Shown one piece after another: positions 33,344 through 45,189 of a DNA stretch of 64,000 bases. Numbering within the stretch: position 1 is the stretch's first letter; the number at the start of each line of letters is the position of its first letter. The DNA comes from Cryptomeria japonica (Eukaryota; Streptophyta; Pinopsida; Cupressales; Cupressaceae), in the NCBI RefSeq assembly GCF_030272615.1, contig NC_081414.1, positions 233,910,733-233,974,732 of the forward strand. Reading direction: 5' to 3'. The notes beneath the pieces were generated by a model. That model was not told the origin of the DNA. It saw only the letters and a program-made list of their open reading frames with translations, and searched no databases. Position numbers and translations under genes: made by a program.

Positions 33344-36300
33344 TTACGACTTTGAAGGCAAAGGAGGTAGACAACTCTCATCAATATCTACCAAAGTTTG
33401 AATATTCTCATTTAAAGCCTTATTCCCAAAAAAATCAGGGACGAAATTAGCCTCTCTATAACAATGAGAAATAGAGAAAGATTTAAAGAACTTAATCTGC
33501 AACAGAACCTTATCCAGCCAGTATTGTAAATGCCAAGAATTACAAGTTTGATTAGTAACCGCATAAAAGATAACTAAATAATCTCCTTCAATCACAACAT
33601 CTTTAAGATTTAATGAAATTAGAAAATCTATTCCAATAGATAGAACATGAATTTCTACCATATTATTAGACCCATCTAGGATACACTAACACCTAGCTTT
33701 AATAAATTTGGAACTATCATCAGTAACCACCACCCCAATAGAAGACTTCCCTAGGTTGCCCCGAGAAGAACCGTCAAAATTTAAATTAAACTTGGATGGG
33801 GGGGAGGGGGACGTAACCAAACCACCTCTTTTCTGTAAACTGAAGAAATCCTTTTCTTAGAAATAGCCCCTTGAGAAGGAAGTAAATGTAAAGTCGGCCA
33901 ATGCCTTATGATCCAGCTATCCCAAGAGGTGAAAGTGCATCTACGACCCAAACCTTTGTAAATAAAAGCCAAAGCAGATTCAGAGATGGATTTCTCAATA
34001 CAGAAGAGAACATCTGACAATAAGGAAAACTTCTTCCTAAAAATTCTATTATTCCTTTCCAACCAAATCTTCCAAATCAGAATAGAAGGGGCAATAGTCC
34101 ACAAAAAAGCACAAAAAGAAGATGAACATAAATGCGGCCAACCCCTAAAGCAAGACTGTAGATCCCCACATAATGTCGCGGACCAATTTAATTTATTAAA
34201 GAGCCAATACCAACATTCTAAAGCAAAAGGACAATAAAGAAAAAGATGACCAGTCGATTCCAATGAACAACCACACAAAACACAAGGAAAGACAATAGTG
34301 ATGCCCAGCCTATCTAACCATATACCCGTGAGAACTCTATCCTGGACAGCCAGCCACGCAAAAGCTCCTGCTTTTGGAAGGTAGGAAATATGCCAAAACA
34401 TCCTAGAGGGCCATACATCCCCCCTACAATTAGCAGATAAATACTTTTGTCCATCTTTAATCGAATACTCCCTAGACTTAGAATGAACCCAAATTAGCTC
34501 ATCATCAGACTCAGAAAAGACAAGTTGACGCTTACTTAACTCCTCAACATATGTAGACTTGAGCTCTTGATCAATCAGGAAAGAATCTATTGATTTTCAT
34601 CTAACAACTGGCACAGAACCAGACAACTCCACATAAAAATAATCAGCTACAAAAATTCCCCAAGAAGATTTTAATTGAGACATCAGAGTCGACCAATCTC
34701 TAAGACTACTTAGAGCAGAAAAACCATTCCAAACCTCCTCCCAAAATCTAGCTTTTCGACCATTATGCACAAGACAAGATAAACCAGATAGAATGATAGA
34801 TCTAAATTCAAACACAAAATTCCAAATTGTAGAACCCTTAGGAAGCGAGGAGGCGGTAAAAATAGCCTCCCTGGGACAATCTCCTAAGTATTTAGCAAAT
34901 AAAATAGATTCCCACTTAGAAGAAGGTTGTTTATATAATTTCCACACTAACTTAGCTCCTAATGCCAAATTATGCCTACTTAAGTCCCTAATACCCGCAC
35001 CTCCCCTATCCTTCAAAGAGAAAACCTTATCCCAAGCCAGCAAAGGAATTCAGGCCCTATTATTCACATTATCATTCCACAAGAATGAACTCAAAATTGA
35101 CTGCAGATTAGTAACCGATTTCTTGGGAGCCTTTAAAACGGACATCAGATAAATAGGAACCACATTCAAGACAGCCTTAATAAGTACTATCTTACCTGGG
35201 AAGGTACGTCACTTGTGAGTCCAAGAGAGAATCCTTGATGAAACGGAGGCAGAGATTCTTTCCCAAAAGTTATGTTTTTCAATTCTAGTAAAAAAAGGAA
35301 TCCCTAAATACTTGCAAGGAAATTGACCAACATTAAAACCCCAAAAGTTAACTAGCCTCAATTGTACCAAGGGAGAAACATTAAGAAAGAAAACCTTAGA
35401 TTTAGCATTGTTCACCTTCTGACTAGAGAAAGCAAAACAATCTCTTATAATCTTACTAATAACTTTTGCCTCATTCATAGTGGCATGTCCAAACAGTAAA
35501 GTATCATCAGCAAAAAGACAATGTGAGTGTCTAACAACCATATTTGGGATACTAATACCCTTCCAAAGACCATTCTCTCTTGCGGCCAAGATAACTCTGC
35601 TAAAAGCTTCAGCTAAGATAATAAACAAGAAAGGAGACAAAGGATCTCCTTTCCTAAGGCCTCTGGAAGAAGCGAAAAAACCGCATGAGGAGCCATTCAA
35701 AATCACAGAAAACTTATTAGTAGAAATATATGCATAAATCCATCTCACCCACTTGACCCCAGAGCCAAAAATTTTAAGAACAGATGAGAGAGCCTGCCAG
35801 CTAACCCTGTCATAATATTTCATCATATCTAACTTAAGAATCATAGCAGGAATAGAAAGATGAGAGATAGAATGCAAAACCTCATGAGCCACAATGGCCC
35901 CTTCTTTCGTCTCCCTACCTGAAACAAAACCACCCTGCTCACCCAAAATAATCTTGGGAATGAGCTTGGCAAGTCTCACAGAGATTGCCTTAGTTATTAT
36001 CTTATATAATGTATTACATAAAGAAATTGGTCGAAAATCTACAAAAGACTTAGGATTCTGTGTTTTAGGAATTATGGCAATAAGGGTTGTGTTTAATTCT
36101 TTTAGAATAGACCTATTACACCTAGCCTCCTCTAAGACAAGAAGAAGCTCATCCCCAAGAAAAGACCAACACTTTTGAAATAATAGAGCAGTAAAACTAT
36201 ATGGCCCTGGAGCCTTGTCAAGTGCCATAGAAAAAACAGCCTCCTTCACCTCATGACTGGAAAAATGAGCCATTAGCATTTTATTATCCTCTGCAGAAAT

Positions 36301-37587
36301 AAGTTGAGGAATAACCGAAGCAAAACTATCATCAAAAGCAGAAGTTTCTTCAGTCAACAAAGATTTAAAAAACCTGACAGCTTCAGCAGCAATATCCTTC
36401 TCCTCCGAAAGAAATACCCCATAAGAATCTTGAATACAAGAAATCCTACTCCTCTGGCGTTTTATTTTGGTGGGTGAATGAAAAAATTTAGTGTTCCTAT
36501 CTCCTTCAACAAGCCAAAAATCCCTAGATTTCTGCCGCTAATTATAGATTTCTTCATGAGAAAGAACTTACTCAAGCTGAGAATTTAACAATTTATGTTT
36601 GGCAAAGGTAGCAAAGTCCATCCCAATATTCATAACCATAGGATTTAAGGATTCAAGCTCTTTCTAAATTCTAGATTTCTCAAAAAAAAAAAATTAAAAT
36701 GCAAGACATTCCAAGAATTTATCTTTTCTTTAATAAAGGAAAGTTTTTTGACAAAGCGAAACATTCTAGTTCCAAACATAAAAGGGGTCGAGGCCCACCA
36801 AGATTCCAAGAGCATCAGAAAAGAAGGATCTCTAAACCACATAGGCTCAAATTTAAACGAAGTTTTTCCAAGGGCCCTATCATCTAAAATAGACAACATA
36901 ATTGGGAAATGATCAGAGCTTAAATTAGGCAAAACCATAGCATCAACATCCACTTTCGAAGAGATCCAATTATCATAAATCAAAAACCGATCAAGTCTTT
37001 TAGCAATCTGTGAAAAATATTTCCTCTTTTTTGTCCAAGTAAAAGGACCATTTAGAGTTTTACAATCCAACAAACAATTATTCTGAATGAAAGTAGTAAA
37101 ATCAACCACAATACGTTTGTTTGGTAAAATGCCCCCAATTTTATCATCCTCACAAGAAATAGCATTAAAATCTCCACCAAAAATCACAAACTATCCTCGA
37201 AGGGAGGAGGAGATAACAGTTAAAGAATCCCAAAGGGTTCTTTTCCCCAAGATAGACATTAGACCACAAACATTAAATAACCAGAATTTACTATTAGAAA
37301 CCCTTTTTTTACTAATGCCAACATCCTGAAAGGAGCAGAGACAACTAGAAATAATTCAGTAGAAACATCATTCCAAAGAAAAGCTAAACCTCCAGAAGCC
37401 CCCGCAAAGGGGGAGACACAAAAATTCCAATCTTCCAAGTAGAAAACAAAAAATCAGCACCATGCACACTTAATTTAGTTTCTTGCAACATAAGAACATC
37501 ACACTTCATTAAGTCCAACTACGATTTAATCAAGCGTCTCTTGTTAGGGGCGTTTAATCCCCTAACATTCCAAGAAATGACCTTCAT
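33344..37587 (-). pseudogene. LINE ORF2: endonuclease, reverse transcriptase, RNase H
   Basis: Minus-strand ATG at 37587 begins MKVISWNVRGLNAPNKRR, the APE-type endonuclease start. GGDFNAIS (near 37180) and SSDHFPI (near 36925) are catalytic endonuclease motifs. Reverse transcriptase (36360-35209, one open frame) has DKAPGP, FRPISLCN, KLDMMKYYDRVSW, GLRKGDPLSPFLF and the catalytic CLFADDTLLFG near 35490-35520. A zinc-binding RVT region follows (34401-33781; C-x2-C, H-x4-C near CVLCGCSLESTGHLFLYC). RNase H is next, with NLNFDGSSRGN near 33785, EIHVL, IEGD and HCYREAN near 33460, ending at 33344. It nicks DNA and primes cDNA synthesis on it. About a dozen stops and frameshifts. Confidence 0.9.
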
Positions 37588-37619
37588 TATCCTCGAGGGG
37601 AGGCATTCTCTCCCCTCTT

Positions 37620-39418
37620 TTCAATAGAATCACCAGAACCAACTTTACCTACCCCAAAAGATGCCTGAAGACTATGTTTGGAAGCAACCAACCTTGTAAA
37701 AGGAGGACTAAACTTTGTTTTTCTTTTCGCAGAACTAGAACCCGGGTTCAAAAGCATAGACTAAATGCCAGCATCTATTTCCAACTGCTTATAAAACGCC
37801 TTTGGCTTCCTGCCCCGCTTCCTAGCAGAAGCTAATGGGGAGGAAGGAGACAAAGGAGTTTGAACCAAAGGCTTGTTAATTGCAGGATCAAATTCAACCT
37901 TATTGACCACACACAAAGCATTCTCACAATCCAGAACTTTATTCGGAGAGAGAATTTCAAAAGGATTGCAGGTCAGAGGGATAACTAAGGAAGAATTCAA
38001 ATTAACCAAGTCCTAATCAATCACATCAAATACCTTATCAGTAACATCATTATTCAAAGTAATATTGTATTTAGAAACAAGCCTCTAGACTTGAGAAATT
38101 AAACCCTCATCCAGAACAAGAAAAGGCGAGTCAAACCCATGATCCACCCTCAAGTCCATGGACAGGTTTAGCAGAATTCATAATCAGTTCCCCTTCATTA
38201 GGAAGCTCTAGGTGAGAATCTATTCCAACAGGAACCTTAGCTTTCTGCACATCCTCCATAGAGAAAGATGTATCCCCAATAGGGAAAGATTTCTCCAAAG
38301 TAGAAACCCCCATAGGATTGTTTAACTTTGATGGACAAAATAGGGTGAGAATCAATGTGCCTTCGATTTTCATGATCGACAAAAGAATCAAGGTTATCAA
38401 CACTTATATTAGCAAATTTTGAGGGTTGAACCACCTTATCACCAAACGAAAAACCTTTAAGGGTAGTAAATAAAGGAGAATCCATAACCACAGAAGACTT
38501 AACAAACCAGTCAAAATCATGAACAATGCTCCGCCGCCAAATCCCATCAATAGACTTTAAATTACAATTGCAAGGAACCATAGAGGATGAGGTGAGTAAC
38601 ACACAAATCTTAACCCTAAAAACCCCATCCTCGAGTAGTGAATGTGAATGAATAAACTTTCCAAAGGAATCCCCAATTATTTGTAAAATATCAGGGTCAA
38701 AAAATTCATACGGAAGCCTAGGAAGCAAAAAACAAATAGGGATAGTTTTAACAATATCCTTAGAAGTTAAAAAAAGAGGTTTCCAGCTTTCAACAAAAAC
38801 TAAATTACAACCAAACCAGAAAAATGGCTTTACAAGGGCCTATTGTTTAGCACCCTCAGAATCAAAGATAACAATGAAAGACCTCGAAGAGAGAACCTGA
38901 AAATAAAGAGTACCATACGAGAGCGAATGAATCTTATGATGAATCTTTGAGAGAAAAATATTGTCTCCCCAAACCTGAATTAATAAAGCCAAAGAATGCA
39001 AATCCCTATCTTTCTTGTCAAATGGGGCTTCAGTCACAGAGATACAAGGAATCGGCAACCATAACTTATCCACTGAGCTCTCCTTACCCAAAGGCTTGTC
39101 CTTGTCAAGAGCTATTGCAGTAGCCAAAGATGGTCATAAAACCCCTATGGAATTTTCAACAGCCACCTTCCCAGAGCCCGCAATAATTTTAGGGTTTTTC
39201 CAAACCCCCCATTTCTCCAAAAATTTGCAGCTGAATCTCGAGAGACTTTTCGGTTAGGCCTATCTACTTTCCTCTATTGTGGACGAAAAAAGCCCTTGAA
39301 GTATTTAGACCTCAGCCACCCGTTATCCCTATGACGCCATTCTTTCTTCTCCAAAGAAAGCACATCAACCCACTTCTCATTCTGAAACACCCATTGAGGA
39401 ATATGATCACCTTGCACA
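37620..39418 (-). pseudogene. LINE ORF1, DUF4283-like
   Basis: Minus-strand fragments start inside protein text at 39418 (HIPQWVFQNEKWVDVL). DUF4283-like blocks follow, with LLIQVWGDNIFLSKI near 39000 and LPYEFFDPDILQIIGDSFGK near 38720-38640, matching the plant LINE 'GLPLEFW..E.L..IG..LG' pattern. The C-terminal part is low-complexity, Pro/Ser/Lys-rich, with RKRGRKPKAFYKQ near 37810. No CCHC knuckle is evident. ORF1 proteins of plant LINEs bind the element RNA. Several frames, several stops. ORF1 ends about 40 bases before ORF2. Confidence 0.75.
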
Positions 39419-39665
39419 TCAATAATTACTAATTATATTTTTATAAAAATATTTCCAAAAATAAGTATAAGAATTAGAAAAAGGAAAAGAAATAGCCTCT
39501 TATTATGTTATTATATTATGCTTGGTTGTGGATTCTTTGCTGGTGTTGGGTCGTATAAATAGACAATGATCAGACTGTAGCTTTTGTTTCTGTTATTTAT
39601 TGTAGCCATTTCTTGCTTTAAAAATTAGTAGTTATTTATTGTCAATATCTCCATTCCTTTTTTTT
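39419..39665. repeat. Repeat R, copy A, segment 3
   Basis: Starts with the right TCAATAATT duplication and matches 56009-56280 of copy B (GATCAGACT..AGCTTTTG, TATTTCTTGCTTT, TTTATTGTCAA). Ends where the + strand insert begins. Confidence 0.65.
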
Positions 39666-40829
39666 TGCTGCACTCTATGGACTCTAATGTGAAAGATATT
39701 GCAAAAGCCAAGAAGAAAGGCAAGGACTTTCCTATTATGTACCAAGGCCTTATCCTCTGCCTTTATAATTTCCACTTGGCCCTTTTCCCCCCTCGCACGA
39801 TTTTTGTCCAGAATGTGCCTGAAAACCAACCCCTAGCCATTGCCACTGATAAACCTGACATAAGCCCTCCTCGGTTACCAAAACTTGGTTCTTGTAGTAA
39901 GAAGAATAAAAAGTGTCATTCAGAGGATGTAAAACCCCTTAAGACAGTTAGAATCTAGGAAATTGACTCTGATGTGGAGATTACGGATGAGGCTAACACT
40001 CCTTGCCGCTTTGTGAGATTGGCTTCCAAACCCCCTGAGAAATCCTTAAGGGACCCATCCTCATCCCATGAAACTGGAAATTCCATCCCCTCTGACAATG
40101 TGGCCTCATTTCAGTCCACCTCGACTCCCACTCTGTCAGCTCCACCCATGCTTCTGAGAGTCCAAAAAATTCCATGAGCTCGGATGTCGGCCCCAAATCG
40201 TGGACCAACTCTCTGTCCCCTACTCTCAGGTTTGATTAGATGATGATGTTGGAGGAAGTGAGTAGCATAAAGGAGGAAGAGGACTACAAACTGGCGGACT
40301 TGGAAAAGAAAGTGGGGGGTATGTTTGAAAACTTGCAGGAAATCACGAGCAGAATGGAGGCCATTGAGAACAAGTTGCAGGACGTTTCCAGGTTTTCTTT
40401 GAATGTTATGCACAACTTGGCACAATCAAAGGTAAAGGAAAGGAGGACAAGGACTACATGGACCTCTTCAAATTCCTCACCAAGGAATGGGATAGGAAGC
40501 TCCTCCCCAAGAGGAGCCATGGAAAAAAGAAATAGTTGTGTTTTCTATGGTTTGGGTTTCTAGTTTTTTGAATGGCCCTAATGGCCTATCGGCTTATAGT
40601 TTTAGTTTTTGGTTATGCTTGAACTTAACTATCTTTTTCCCTACGTGGCATACTTTAATAAAGACTTATATTTACTTAGTTAATATGCTTAGAATGACTA
40701 AAGTTTTTGATAGAGGAAAATTTAGGAGGCTGTGATTTTGTTGTTTCTCTGTTGACAGTCGGCTTGCCACTGTTTTCTTTTATCTGTACTTGGGTCAGCC
40801 CCCTTGTTTCGGTTGCTTTTAATATCAAA
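39666..40829 (+). mobile_element. Retrocopy-like insert with coiled-coil ORF
   Basis: About 1.16 kb absent from copy B (site near 56285). On the + strand, ATG near 39680 (MDSNVKDIAKAKKKG) opens about 290 codons of readable text. It is broken by TAG at 39956, a frame change near 40130, a TAG near 40237 (FD-MMMLEEV) and another change near 40430. The second part holds a Glu/Lys heptad region (LADLEKKVGGMFENLQ...NKLQDVS, 40290-40390) and ends in KLLPKRSHGKKK before TAG near 40531. A non-coding tail follows. No known domain. A processed copy of a gene transcript or a LINE ORF1-like element both fit. Target duplications are too decayed to call. Confidence 0.45.
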
Positions 40830-41304
40830 AACATCCATAATTTTTTTACCTCCTTATGTAATCATTAAATTCTACAACTTGTTGCTAAGAAAGCTTTGTG
40901 CAAGTAATGAATAGAGGTACTTTTCATATATATTTTTTCTTTCACAGTTGATATGTTGAGAGAGAAAGTACTTACAAATCTAGTTCTTTTTTGCTTAATT
41001 ATTACTTTAAGAGCTGCACAAAAAGAATGTGTGGCCATTGAATAATTTCAGTTCATCTTTTAAATATAGTTTGTCTTAATCAAGAGATATAAAGTGTATA
41101 GCATTTAGTAAGCCAATCTTCATTATTAAGTAAATTATACTGATTTTTTTTATTAAATAATATTGAAACTAGAATTAAAAAAGATGTGAAGATGTACCAA
41201 TATATGATATTATTCCATGTTGGAATGTAAAATGTCTTATCATAAAAGAAAATTTGGTATCATGTTATAGTTTTTATAGGTGGAGACAAAATTGATGTAC
41301 ACAA
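40830..41304. repeat. Repeat R, copy A, segment 4
   Basis: Matches 56285-56870 of copy B (CCTCCTTATGTAATCATT, GCTGTTAAGAAAGC-like, AAAAAGAATGTGTGG, GAGATATAAAG). It lacks the 140-base G-rich insert that copy B has near 56480-56620. Confidence 0.65.
41205..41304. repeat. 100-bp direct repeat, left arm
   Basis: The same 100 bases recur at 42805-42904 with three differences, all C/T. Copy B has this sequence once (near 56752-56865). Confidence 0.92.
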
Positions 41305-42804
41305 TGTTGGCATTACTGATATTGACAAAACCGGTTAATCCAGTGAACCGGTATATTAGCTGAGATTTGTCATTGATGACTAACACTGACCGGTGGAGTG
41401 GTGTATCTCAGTAGAAAAGGTGATGGATTGCAAACAACATGGAAGCAGCGTCAGAGATACATGATCAAGGTTCAATCTGTTCAAGGGAAGACAGAATAAG
41501 CCAACCGATTTGTCATTCAAGAAGATTGGTGTTAAGGTCAAATCTTCAAGCTAGCTATTCTGATGATGATGTAGTCACAAAAGGTGACTTAGGCAAGAAG
41601 GATTGAGGTTCTCTGCAAACCGGAACCTCATTGGAAAACAAGAAAAGAGGCTTGATGGAAGTACTGCAAACCGGTAGCAAAGGATGAACTAGTAGAGAAG
41701 AGCGCAGTGGTATACTGGTAGACCAATGAAGCAGAAGGAAGATAGGTGGTCACCATAAATCTAAGAGCGTTGATCAGTTATAAAGTTGTGATGGCAAAAG
41801 GTGAGTTGTCAAGTTTGTGATAATGTCAAACTAAAGGTTAGTGAATTCAACTTGTCATCATTCAGTTAAGCGATGAATGTTTGCGGATTTTCTAGTTCGC
41901 ATTTAAAAGACCAAACTCGACCCAGAAGTTGCTATTTTGTGGGGTATGCGGTGACAGATTTGGATGAGTAGTTGGTGGAATTATTGCAAGGCGCGCAAAG
42001 AAAGAGCGGGAAGATTTGAATTTGAAATCTACAGAGATCTGTGATTGCATTGATTAATGAAACACCTAAAGGTGACGATAGAGGGAGTATAAAGTGTTTT
42101 GAGTTGCAAAGTGCAATTTTGAGGAGAGGCGATCCAGCAAGATGAGAAGAGGGCAGAACTGCTAAGTGAATAGCAGAGTGGTGAAGAGAGTGTGCAGAGG
42201 TCGAATAGTGTGAAGAGAAGAGAAAGAATGCAAAGCACCAGAAGAGTGCAAAGCAAGTGTGATGCAGAGCACTGGTAGAGTGCAGAGCAAGTGTAATCGA
42301 TGGTCAAACCGAAGAGCTTCATTTGGATCTGATTAAGTTAAGAGTAGCTATTACAGTAAATCATTCTCTCTGTTGTTTTCTAATAACTATAACAGTAAAA
42401 TCCCTTAACTAGGTGGACTTTAACAGGTCCCTTTGTTAAATCCCTTAACCGAGTGACATCTTAATTGATGATCCTACATCCCTTAACAAGGCTACCTCTA
42501 ACAGGGTAAAGGCACTAACAGGCCTTAAAGAAAATCCCTTAACCGGGTGGCACCTAATAGTGTCTTTGTAATCTGCTAACAGGGATGGCTCCTCACTGGG
42601 CATACTCCAGAAGAGTGCAGTTTTGTGAATTTCTACTCACGTCGTGGTTTTCTCCCATTTGGATTTCCACAAGATAAATCTTGGTGTTCTTGTGTGAATG
42701 GTCATGTGTGTGCATGTAGTTTATTAATGTTGCTTATTCTTATAAGTATTAAGTTTGAATAGAAAACTTGATTAAGGTTAAATTTGGTATAACCGGTAAA
42801 GTGT
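41305..42804 (+). repeat. Truncated solo LTR between 100-bp repeats
   Basis: Starts TGTTGGCATTACTG like other LTRs here and carries the repeated CCCTTAACCGGGTGG-type words and the CGTGGTTTTCTCCCATTTGG motif near 42640. It stops at ...CCGGTAAAGTGT without the C-rich U5 block or a CA end. Exactly 1500 bp lies between the two 100-bp repeats. The usual 4-6 bp duplication is absent, so this is not a plain integrase product. Confidence 0.6.
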
Positions 42805-42904
42805 TGATATTATTCCATGTTGGAATGCAAAATGTCTTATCATAAAAGAAAATTTGGTACCATGTTATAGTTTTTACAGGTGGAGACAAAATTGATGTAC
42901 ACAA
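42805..42904. repeat. 100-bp direct repeat, right arm
   Basis: Begins TGATATTATTCC directly after the truncated LTR and continues into repeat R. Confidence 0.92.
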
Positions 42905-43150
42905 AATCATCTTCCTAAAATAAGCAGACAATAAATATTAATATTTCTCTGATTAAACATTTTTGTAGCGACAAACCTTTTAAACCAGTGAAAGGTTGGT
43001 CATGGAGAGAAACAATGGGTGATAGTCATGCAAGTTGAATTTAGCCCCACAAAAATTTGAGAACATAGAAATCTCAGAATTCAATCAAAAAAGTTCAATG
43101 GTTTTCTATGCAAATTATATAGTAATGCAAGGTTCATTGAATTTATTTGA
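42905..43150. repeat. Repeat R, copy A, segment 5
   Basis: Matches 56866-57080 of copy B (AAACCAGTGAAAGGTTGG, GAATTTAGCCCCAC, TCTCAGAATTCA). Homology ends near 43110-43150. Confidence 0.6.
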
Positions 43151-45045
43151 CATAAAGTTTACATACAAAACAAGGTCTGCACTGCTACTAACCATGAGAA
43201 AATGTCTGTGCAGTTGCTATATATAGCTTTAACATGTTCTAATGAAAATGTATTACAATGCGCACAAAAATATGTTTTTTTAATGTTCAAAAAAAAAATT
43301 GTAGCTCTTCAATTTTGATATACGGTATGCTAGTAGTTGTTGAACCAATAATTTTGTATGCATCTGGATGGAAAAGAAATTTGAATGTTGTTGCATGTTA
43401 TATTCTTATGTACCAGAGGAATGATGCATATACTCCAAGAAAATGGTTGAAATTAAAGCCAAAAACTATATTATAGGTAGAGATTTGACATAAAACATCA
43501 GCAAACAAAGAAATGTGATTCACTTCTCAAAACTAACTATTTTCAAAATATCATAAAATGATGAGGTCTAATTGGTTTATATAATCCCATTTAATATTAG
43601 AGAAAATATGAATGTATTAGTGGATTCAACCTTGCATAATAGAATAAAGTAATATTCAATGTCAATTATCAATGAGTTAAAAGAGTAAGCATTTTTTTAA
43701 TTGTCCCCCTCCTAATCTAGAAACAACATTTATCAATAATTACATGGTTAGGCAAAGTAGAAGGTGAAATATTCAAGAAAATAAATAAGAATATTATGGA
43801 CAATATATTTATGAAAACCTGATAATATTGTCTCCAAAAGCATATCATCAAAAAATCAATTGGAAAACTAAATTCATTACATAAACATAAACACTTACCA
43901 ATAATAGTAAATGTGTAGTAATGTCATGGAAAATAATGGATTTTTAACAAATTGCATTGGTTTGTATTTGCAATGTCAATGTCATATATAGGGCTGCAAT
44001 AAGATCTATGATTTAAAATCCTAGTGCACATGACTATTCTAAAAATACCTATTAAAAAAAAATCATAGCTAAAAAAAGAGGACTTGCCTTAGGGGCCCCA
44101 AAAAAAAACCCAAAAACATCTAGCATTGAATCGGTCTAATTATAGAAAAATCTAAATAGCCATGTCATTATTTATGCGATTTTTATCTTCTAAACCTCAA
44201 AAGCTCTACATTTCACCAAGCTACAACATGCCTCCCACAAATGGGATTAGGGATGTAGATATGTATGCAAAATGTGGAAGAATAGACAAGGCATGTGAAC
44301 TATATTATAAATGCAACCCAAAAGACTACTAAAACTTAATTATATTGTGTCTCCTATCCATGCCATTTTCCTTTTTCTTTCTTCATAAAACTCAATGCAA
44401 AATTCACAACTTTCAAAAATTATTTAGTTGTTGGAACAAAGAGATCTTATACTGACACAAGAAAAATCTATTTAAAAGAAAACATTAGCAATTTTTTTCA
44501 AATTTTTGAATTGGCACATTCTTCAAAGCAAACAAATACAAAAATGATTATGTGAATACATTAATATCTTACCTTATAGGAAATGGCTCAATAATGTACT
44601 ATCATGAGAGATCAGCCCCAATCTGAACCCTTGATCTCATGATTCAACCTTGGCCCATCTCATCTCACCCCCAATATATTTATCACCTTGACACTTGGTC
44701 ATTTTTATCACCCACCTTTATGAGAAAGTGTCATTATGCTATCGAATTTTCAATTCTTTGTGCATCCAATTGATCATATGGGAAAAGCATACTCATCAAG
44801 AAGTTTAGCATGGTTTATTTTCATTTAGTTATATGCATGTTTAAACTTTCTTTCCTCTTATCTAAGTGTATGCTTCCATTTTTCATTGATTTGATTTATA
44901 TTGCAATTATCATTTATTTGGTACATTGTCATGCACACATTTCTAGCATGCCTGATGGAACCCACAACATGTGTCAATTAATCAATTTTTCCTATTTTTA
45001 TTTTTTATGAGCCGCAAGTTCAAGTTGGTGAATGTGTTTTTGGAT
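43151..45045. other. AT-rich stretch, nothing recognised
   Basis: No domain, repeat partner or RNA gene is seen. The longest frames (60-73 codons) are stop-poor by chance in AT-rich DNA and show no protein-like composition. Confidence 0.5.
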
Positions 45046-45060
45046 TAGCAATTATTCCTT
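45046..45060. repeat. Target-site duplication of second LINE, left
   Basis: TAGCAATTATTCCTT matches TAGCAATCATGCCTT at 51085-51099, 13 of 15. Confidence 0.7.
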
Positions 45061-45189
45061 CTTTTAAACTAAAATAGGGGTAAAAATTTATTCAATCAAA
45101 GAAAGAGATACAAAGCCAAAAGGGCCACAAGCCCAATAGAGAAAAAATTACACAACCATGTCAACATCTACTAAAGTATACAACAAATG

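Larger units (their letters stand above)
31622..39418 (-). mobile_element. LINE, near full length, with RNase H and an extra 3' ORF
   Basis: The duplication TCAATAATT is seen at 31613-31621 and 39419-39427, and the empty site is seen at 56009-56017. The 3' end, at low coordinates, carries an A-rich tail. Order on the minus strand: ORF1 (DUF4283-like), ORF2 (endonuclease, reverse transcriptase, zinc-binding RVT, RNase H), about 0.7 kb with an internal duplication, an extra ORF, then the tail. The 5' end opens inside readable protein text, so a short 5' truncation is likely. Frames are interrupted but long stretches are intact. Confidence 0.88.

Noticed and set aside
33986-36178. Plus-strand ORFs of 83-119 codons inside the LINE
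   Set aside because: Antisense shadows of the conserved LINE ORF2, whose motifs are on the minus strand.
43035-43476. ORFs of 63 and 72 codons
   Set aside because: Part lies in repeat R where copy B has no matching frame; the rest is AT-rich with no protein-like pattern.
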